From Staphylococcus devriesei (GTDB taxonomy: Bacteria; Bacillota; Bacilli; Staphylococcales; Staphylococcaceae): 51,701 nt of DNA. The notes under the pieces were generated by a model. It was not told the DNA's origin and searched no databases. It was given only the letters and a program-made list of their open reading frames with translations. The stretch spans positions 1-51,701 of the forward strand of contig NZ_PPRG01000005.1 in the NCBI RefSeq assembly GCF_002902625.1. The letters are read 5' to 3'. The position numbers and the translations under genes were made by a program. How positions within the stretch are numbered: the stretch's first letter is position 1; every line of letters starts with the position of its first letter. Shown one piece after another: positions 45,292 through 51,701 of the stretch.

Positions 45292-46176
45292 ATGACACAT
45301 GATTATATTGTGAAATCATTAGCTTTTGATGGAGAAATTCGTGCGTACGCGACAATTACTACAGAGTCGGTACAAGAAGCTCAAACACGCCATTATACAT
45401 GGCCGACTGCTTCAGCTGCGATGGGTAGAACAATGACTGCTACACTATTGATGGGAGCCATGCTAAAAGGCGACCAAAAATTAACTGTCACAGTAGATGG
45501 CAAAGGACCTATCGGACGTATTATTGCCGATGCAGATGCTCAAGGTAATGTACGTGCGTATGTGGATAAACCTCAAACACACTTCCCATTAAACGAACAA
45601 GGTAAATTAGATGTAAGACGCGCAGTAGGTACAGATGGTTCAATTCAAGTCGTTAAAGATGTGGGTATGAAAGATTACTTCTCTGGCGCTAGTCCAATTG
45701 TCTCAGGAGAATTAGGTGAAGATTTCACGTACTACTTTGCTACAAGTGAACAAACACCTTCTTCAGTGGGATTAGGCGTGCTAGTTAACCCTGATAACTC
45801 TATAAAAGCTGCCGGCGGATTTATCATTCAAGTGATGCCTGGTGCTAAAGATGAAACAGTAAGTAAGTTGGAAAATGCCATTAATAATATGAGACCAGTA
45901 TCTAAACTAATTGAAGAAGGTTTAACACCAGAAGGTCTTTTAAATGAAATTCTAGGTACAGAGAATGTGCAAATGTTAGAAACAGTAGATGCGCAATTTG
46001 AATGTAACTGTAGTCATGAGAAATTCCTTAATGCAATCAAAGGTTTAGGAGAAGCTGAAGTTCAAGATATGATTAAAGAAGATCACGGTGCCGAAGCGGT
46101 ATGTCATTTTTGTGGTAATAAATATAACTACTCTGAAGGCGAATTGGAAGAATTATTGACTACAATGAAAGCTTAA
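45292..46176 (+). CDS. hslO: Redox-regulated chaperone Hsp33
   Basis: Hsp33 is a holdase that is switched on by oxidation through a four-cysteine zinc centre. In this 294-residue protein the centre is C238/C240 (CNC) and C271/C274 (CHFC). The N-terminal domain reads [18 protein letters not shown] and is complete. hslO-cysK is the usual order; a terminator separates the two here. AAAGGAG precedes the ATG. Confidence 0.96.
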   Translation: MTHDYIVKSLAFDGEIRAYATITTESVQEAQTRHYTWPTASAAMGRTMTATLLMGAMLKGDQKLTVTVDGKGPIGRIIADADAQGNVRAYVDKPQTHFPLNEQGKLDVRRAVGTDGSIQVVKDVGMKDYFSGASPIVSGELGEDFTYYFATSEQTPSSVGLGVLVNPDNSIKAAGGFIIQVMPGAKDETVSKLENAINNMRPVSKLIEEGLTPEGLLNEILGTENVQMLETVDAQFECNCSHEKFLNAIKGLGEAEVQDMIKEDHGAEAVCHFCGNKYNYSEGELEELLTTMKA

Positions 46177-46231
46177 ATGATACACGCTTAATAAGAGAAA
46201 TCGGTTTGCAAAACTCTAGTTTCTAGATTTA

Positions 46232-46265
46232 AGGTGATAAACAAGTGTTTATCGCCTCTTTTTTT
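46232..46265 (+). terminator. Terminator after hslO
   Basis: AGGTGATAAAC pairs perfectly with GTTTATCGCCT over most of its length around a 4-nt loop, followed by a run of seven T. Confidence 0.85.
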
Positions 46266-46327
46266 AGGGAAAATTAACGGTGTATACGTAAAAAGTAACT
46301 TTTTATCGCCTAATGAAAGAATTAGCT

Positions 46328-46355
46328 TTGTCTTTTTAGAAAATTCTGATAGAAT
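46328..46355 (+). promoter_or_regulatory. Candidate cysK promoter
   Basis: TTGTCT (46328-46333), a 16-nt spacer and TAGAAT (46350-46355) lie 61 nt before the ATG. I could not recognise a clear CymR operator near it, although CymR control of cysK is known in staphylococci. Confidence 0.5.
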
Positions 46356-46416
46356 ATAAGTATATCCGATAAAACAACTAAGTTTTTAAATTAGAATAAT
46401 AAAGGAGCGTTTTTCA

Positions 46417-47349
46417 ATGGCACAAAAACCAGTAGATAATATTACGCAAATTATTGGTAATACACCAGTCGTAAAATTAAGAAACGTAGTAGATGAAGAT
46501 GCAGCAGATGTTTATGTAAAATTAGAATATCAAAATCCAGGTGGTTCAGTTAAAGACCGTATTGCATTAGCGATGATTGAAAAAGCTGAAAAAGAAGGCA
46601 AAATTAAACCTGGTGATACAATTGTTGAACCAACAAGTGGTAACACAGGTATTGGTTTAGCTTTCGTATGTGCTGCTAAAGGTTATAAAGCAGTATTTAC
46701 AATGCCTGATACAATGAGTTCTGAACGTCGTAATTTATTAAAAGCATACGGTGCAGAATTAGTCTTAACACCAGGTTCAGAAGCTATGAAAGGCGCTATT
46801 AAAAAAGCGAAAGAATTAAAAGAAGAACACGGCTATTTCGAACCACAACAATTCGAAAATCCAGCTAACCCTGAAGTACATGCATTAACAACTGGTCCAG
46901 AATTGGTTGAACAATTTGAAGGTAAACAAATTGATGCATTCTTAGCAGGTGTAGGTACTGGTGGTACATTATCTGGTGCAGGTAAAGTCTTAAAAGACAA
47001 ATACCCTAACATTGAAATCGTTGCGATTGAACCAGAAGCATCTCCAGTATTAAGTGGTGGAGATCCAGGTCCTCATAAATTACAAGGTTTAGGTGCTGGT
47101 TTCGTACCTGATACATTAAACACTGAAATTTACGATAGCATTATTAAAGTTGGTAACGAAACAGCAATGGAAACATCTCGTCGTGTAGCTAAAGAAGAAG
47201 GTATCTTAGGAGGTATTTCTTCAGGTGCTGCCATCTATGCAGCTATCCAAAAAGCAAAAGAATTAGGCAAAGGTAAAACAGTTGTAACTGTACTACCAAG
47301 TAACGGTGAACGTTACCTATCTACGCCATTATATTCATTCGAAGATTAA
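46417..47349 (+). CDS. cysK: Cysteine synthase (O-acetylserine (thiol)-lyase)
   Basis: CysK joins sulfide to O-acetylserine to form cysteine, and in staphylococci it also partners the regulator CymR. The 310-residue fold type II PLP enzyme has the PLP lysine in GGSVKDR (K46), the phosphate-binding/substrate loop TSGNTG and GTGGTLSG. Length and motifs are standard. It is a single gene between terminators. Confidence 0.97.
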   Translation: MAQKPVDNITQIIGNTPVVKLRNVVDEDAADVYVKLEYQNPGGSVKDRIALAMIEKAEKEGKIKPGDTIVEPTSGNTGIGLAFVCAAKGYKAVFTMPDTMSSERRNLLKAYGAELVLTPGSEAMKGAIKKAKELKEEHGYFEPQQFENPANPEVHALTTGPELVEQFEGKQIDAFLAGVGTGGTLSGAGKVLKDKYPNIEIVAIEPEASPVLSGGDPGPHKLQGLGAGFVPDTLNTEIYDSIIKVGNETAMETSRRVAKEEGILGGISSGAAIYAAIQKAKELGKGKTVVTVLPSNGERYLSTPLYSFED

Positions 47350-47370
47350 TTCGATATTATATCGTCTTAG

Positions 47371-47409
47371 GCTGGGGCATTTATTTAAAATGTCTCAGCT
47401 TTTCTTTTT
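47371..47409 (+). terminator. Terminator after cysK
   Basis: GCTGGGGCATTT pairs with AAATGTCTCAGC (two G-U pairs) and ends in TTTTCTTTTT. It is a GGCTGGGRCA-type element of the kind common in staphylococcal intergenic regions. Confidence 0.8.
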
Positions 47410-47600
47410 GAAAAGGTAATAACCTTATATGTAATATTATATGGGACATACTTAAGTACAGATACTGAAATCATTGTCGATAGAGTGGTATCATTAATAT
47501 AAGTAGAAGGTTAGGGCCCAATAGCGCTTTGGGGATAAGGTTAATATGTTTCTAAAGTATAGATTATCGAAGACCTAGGCCTATTCATTTTCAAAATTAG

Positions 47601-48762
<1,162 letters not shown>

Positions 48763-49242
48763 ATGGTACAAGCGTATTTAGGTTTAGGGAGTAATATTGG
48801 TGAAAGAGAACAACAATTACAAGAAGCTATCAATATGCTAAATAATACTGACGGCATTGAAGTTGTAAACGTGTCTCCAATATATGAAACCGCTCCTGTA
48901 GGTTATACGGAGCAACCCAATTTTTTAAACTTATGTATAGAAATTGCCACAGAATTGACGCCACAAGCACTCCTTAAAAGTTGCTTTGAAGTAGAACAAC
49001 GATTGCATCGTGTGAGAAAAATTCGTTGGGGTCCGAGAACACTAGATATTGATATCTTGCTTTATGAAGATAACATAATCGAAGAAGATAACCTTGTGGT
49101 CCCACACCCGCGTATGAGCGAGCGTGCCTTTGTATTAATACCGTTAAATGATATCGCATCTGATAAAATTGAACCACGTTCACAAAAACCAATCCGTGAT
49201 TTAGTCATAGCGGACGATACGGTTAAGAAGTATAAGGGCTAA
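48763..49242 (+). CDS. folK: 6-hydroxymethyl-7,8-dihydropterin pyrophosphokinase
   Basis: FolK transfers pyrophosphate from ATP to hydroxymethyl-dihydropterin, making the FolP substrate. The 159-residue protein has the N-terminal LGLGSNIGER and the catalytic signature RWGPRTLDIDIL. The start codon directly follows the folB stop, so folP-folB-folK form one coupled operon. Confidence 0.96.
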   Translation: MVQAYLGLGSNIGEREQQLQEAINMLNNTDGIEVVNVSPIYETAPVGYTEQPNFLNLCIEIATELTPQALLKSCFEVEQRLHRVRKIRWGPRTLDIDILLYEDNIIEEDNLVVPHPRMSERAFVLIPLNDIASDKIEPRSQKPIRDLVIADDTVKKYKG

Positions 49243-50936
<1,694 letters not shown>

Positions 50937-50952
50937 GTATAGAAGACTTAAG

Positions 50953-50984
50953 AACGCTAACTGCTAATGTGGTTAGCGTTTTTT
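50953..50984 (+). terminator. Terminator after lysS
   Basis: AACGCTAAC pairs with GTTAGCGTT around a 13-nt loop and runs into T residues. Confidence 0.9.
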
Positions 50985-51049
50985 ATATTTGAAAAGTAAT
51001 AAAAGATAGGTAGACTTCAAATGAAATTAAATAAGGAGAGGGATTGATC

Positions 51050-51158
51050 TTGAAGATTGAAAATCATAGTAGCATATGTAACGTCTGCGGATTTATTATA
51101 TTATGAAACAGATCTTTAGAATTGTAGTTGTGGGTTTTTAGTATGTACTAGCTCGTAA
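51050..51158 (+). pseudogene. Decayed small gene with paired-cysteine motifs
   Basis: AAGGAGAGG at 51033-51041 precedes a TTG at 51050 that reads MKIENHSSICNVCGFII and stops at 51104. A shifted frame continues YYETDL, a stop at 51117, then NCSCGFLVCTSS to the TAA at 51156. Two Cys-x-x-Cys-Gly/Cys-x-Cys-Gly-Phe pairs suggest a former zinc-ribbon protein. The family is not recognised. It lies in a gene-free stretch of about 550 nt; the rest shows no other gene. Confidence 0.4.
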
Positions 51159-51341
51159 AGAGGAAGGTTAAAGTGTTAGTAGTGCACTTGTGATTACATA
51201 TGTGAAGAAAGAGGAGATTTTTTCTAGTAAAATTAAGAAAAAAAGAGTAGTCAGAGGAAGACCAATGTGCTAATATATTATGAGTGTTCTAAAAAACACA
51301 GTGTTAGTTAAAACTTTTATTAATAAAAGTTAAAAAACTAA

Positions 51342-51370
51342 TTGACATGAACTTTTAGATATTGTAAGAT
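51342..51370 (+). promoter_or_regulatory. Promoter of the 5S-tRNA unit
   Basis: Consensus TTGACA (51342-51347), a 17-nt spacer and TAAGAT (51365-51370) lie 124 nt before the 5S gene. No 16S or 23S rRNA lies between, so this promoter should drive the 5S and tRNA genes directly. Confidence 0.75.
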
Positions 51371-51494
51371 ATAAAAGTCGTCAAAAACGAAAGTTAATTT
51401 TGCAAACAACTTGTAAACGAAAGTTTAAGAAAGTGTAAAATTAACTATTGAAAATTAAAATAAACAACATTATAATTGATTGAGTAAGTTATTG

Positions 51495-51609
51495 TCTGGT
51501 GACAATGGCAAGGAGGTCACACCTGTTCCCATGCCGAACACAGAAGTTAAGCTCCTTAGCGCTGATGGTAGTTGGATTTACGTTCCGCTAGAGTAGGACG
51601 TTGCCAGGT
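51495..51609 (+). rRNA. rrf: 5S ribosomal RNA (complete)
   Basis: The 115-nt gene runs from TCTGGTGACAATGGCAAGG to GTTGCCAGGT, with complementary ends and the standard CCGAACACAGAAG loop. It is preceded directly by a promoter region and lysS rather than by 23S rRNA, and followed by tRNA-Val. Confidence 0.96.
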
Positions 51610-51621
51610 AATTATAATATT

Positions 51622-51697
51622 GGAGAATTAGCTCAGCTGGGAGAGCATCTGCCTTACAAGCAGAGGGTCGGCGGTTCGAACCCGTCATTCTCCACCA
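51622..51697 (+). tRNA. tRNA-Val (anticodon TAC)
   Basis: The 76-nt gene has a 7-bp acceptor stem (GGAGAAT/ATTCTCC), D-arm AGCTCAGCTGGGAGAGC, anticodon stem-loop CTGCCTTACAAGCAG with TAC at 51655-51657, T-arm GGTTCGAACCC and an encoded CCA. It lies 12 nt after the 5S gene and is probably the first of a tRNA cluster continuing past the window. Confidence 0.97.
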
Positions 51698-51701
51698 TTT
51701 T

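Noticed and set aside
46266..46416. CymR operator before cysK
   Set aside because: No convincing match to the CymR consensus was seen, although regulation by CymR is plausible from known biology.

Overview
The window is AT-rich DNA from a Staphylococcus, most likely a coagulase-negative species. The housekeeping proteins read as close relatives of S. aureus proteins, two giant surface proteins carry YSIRK signal peptides and LPETG sorting signals, and the gene order is the origin-proximal Bacillus/Staphylococcus block running from tmk to lysS. Species cannot be fixed from the sequence alone. The window starts inside a 5S rRNA gene (end of an rRNA operon) and ends in a second 5S rRNA followed by tRNA-Val, so it spans one inter-rRNA interval.

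Region 1, about 1-12,680, is the accessory part. After the 5S end and its terminator come two degenerate 5S fragments, each with its own terminator hairpin. They flank a decayed ORF and a LysE-type amino-acid exporter. Two tandem paralogous wall-anchored adhesins follow (1451 and 1660 aa), each preceded by a near-duplicate promoter and leader. The second carries an expanded array of 67-residue repeats. A membrane protein of unknown role closes the region.

Region 2, about 12,680-31,560, is conserved core: an Orn/Lys/Arg decarboxylase-family enzyme, tmk, pstA (c-di-AMP receptor), holB, ricT, yabA, yabB, yazA, rsmI, metG, a TatD nuclease, rnmV, rsmA, veg, ispE, purR, ridA, spoVG, glmU, prs, rplY and pth. 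These link replication (tmk, holB, yabA), rRNA and tRNA maturation, purine control and PRPP supply (purR, prs) and cell-wall precursor synthesis (glmU).

Region 3, about 31,557-43,564, holds mfd, a lipid/polysaccharide flippase, yabN/mazG, rqcP, divIC, yabR, tilS, hpt and ftsH, mostly with overlapping or abutting reading frames typical of translational coupling.

Region 4, about 43,800-51,701, holds a PBP4-like D,D-carboxypeptidase lying between ftsH and hslO, then hslO, cysK, the folate genes folP-folB-folK, lysS, and a second rRNA/tRNA locus with its own promoter.

Most of the window is ordinary core genome. The items most worth a second look are the duplicated adhesins and their shared leader, the 5S-fragment repeats beside the rRNA operon, a three-hairpin leader upstream of rplY, a terminator that abuts the yabB ribosome binding site, and the extra PBP4-like gene. 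I found no CRISPR array, prophage, insertion sequence or complete novel multi-gene system.
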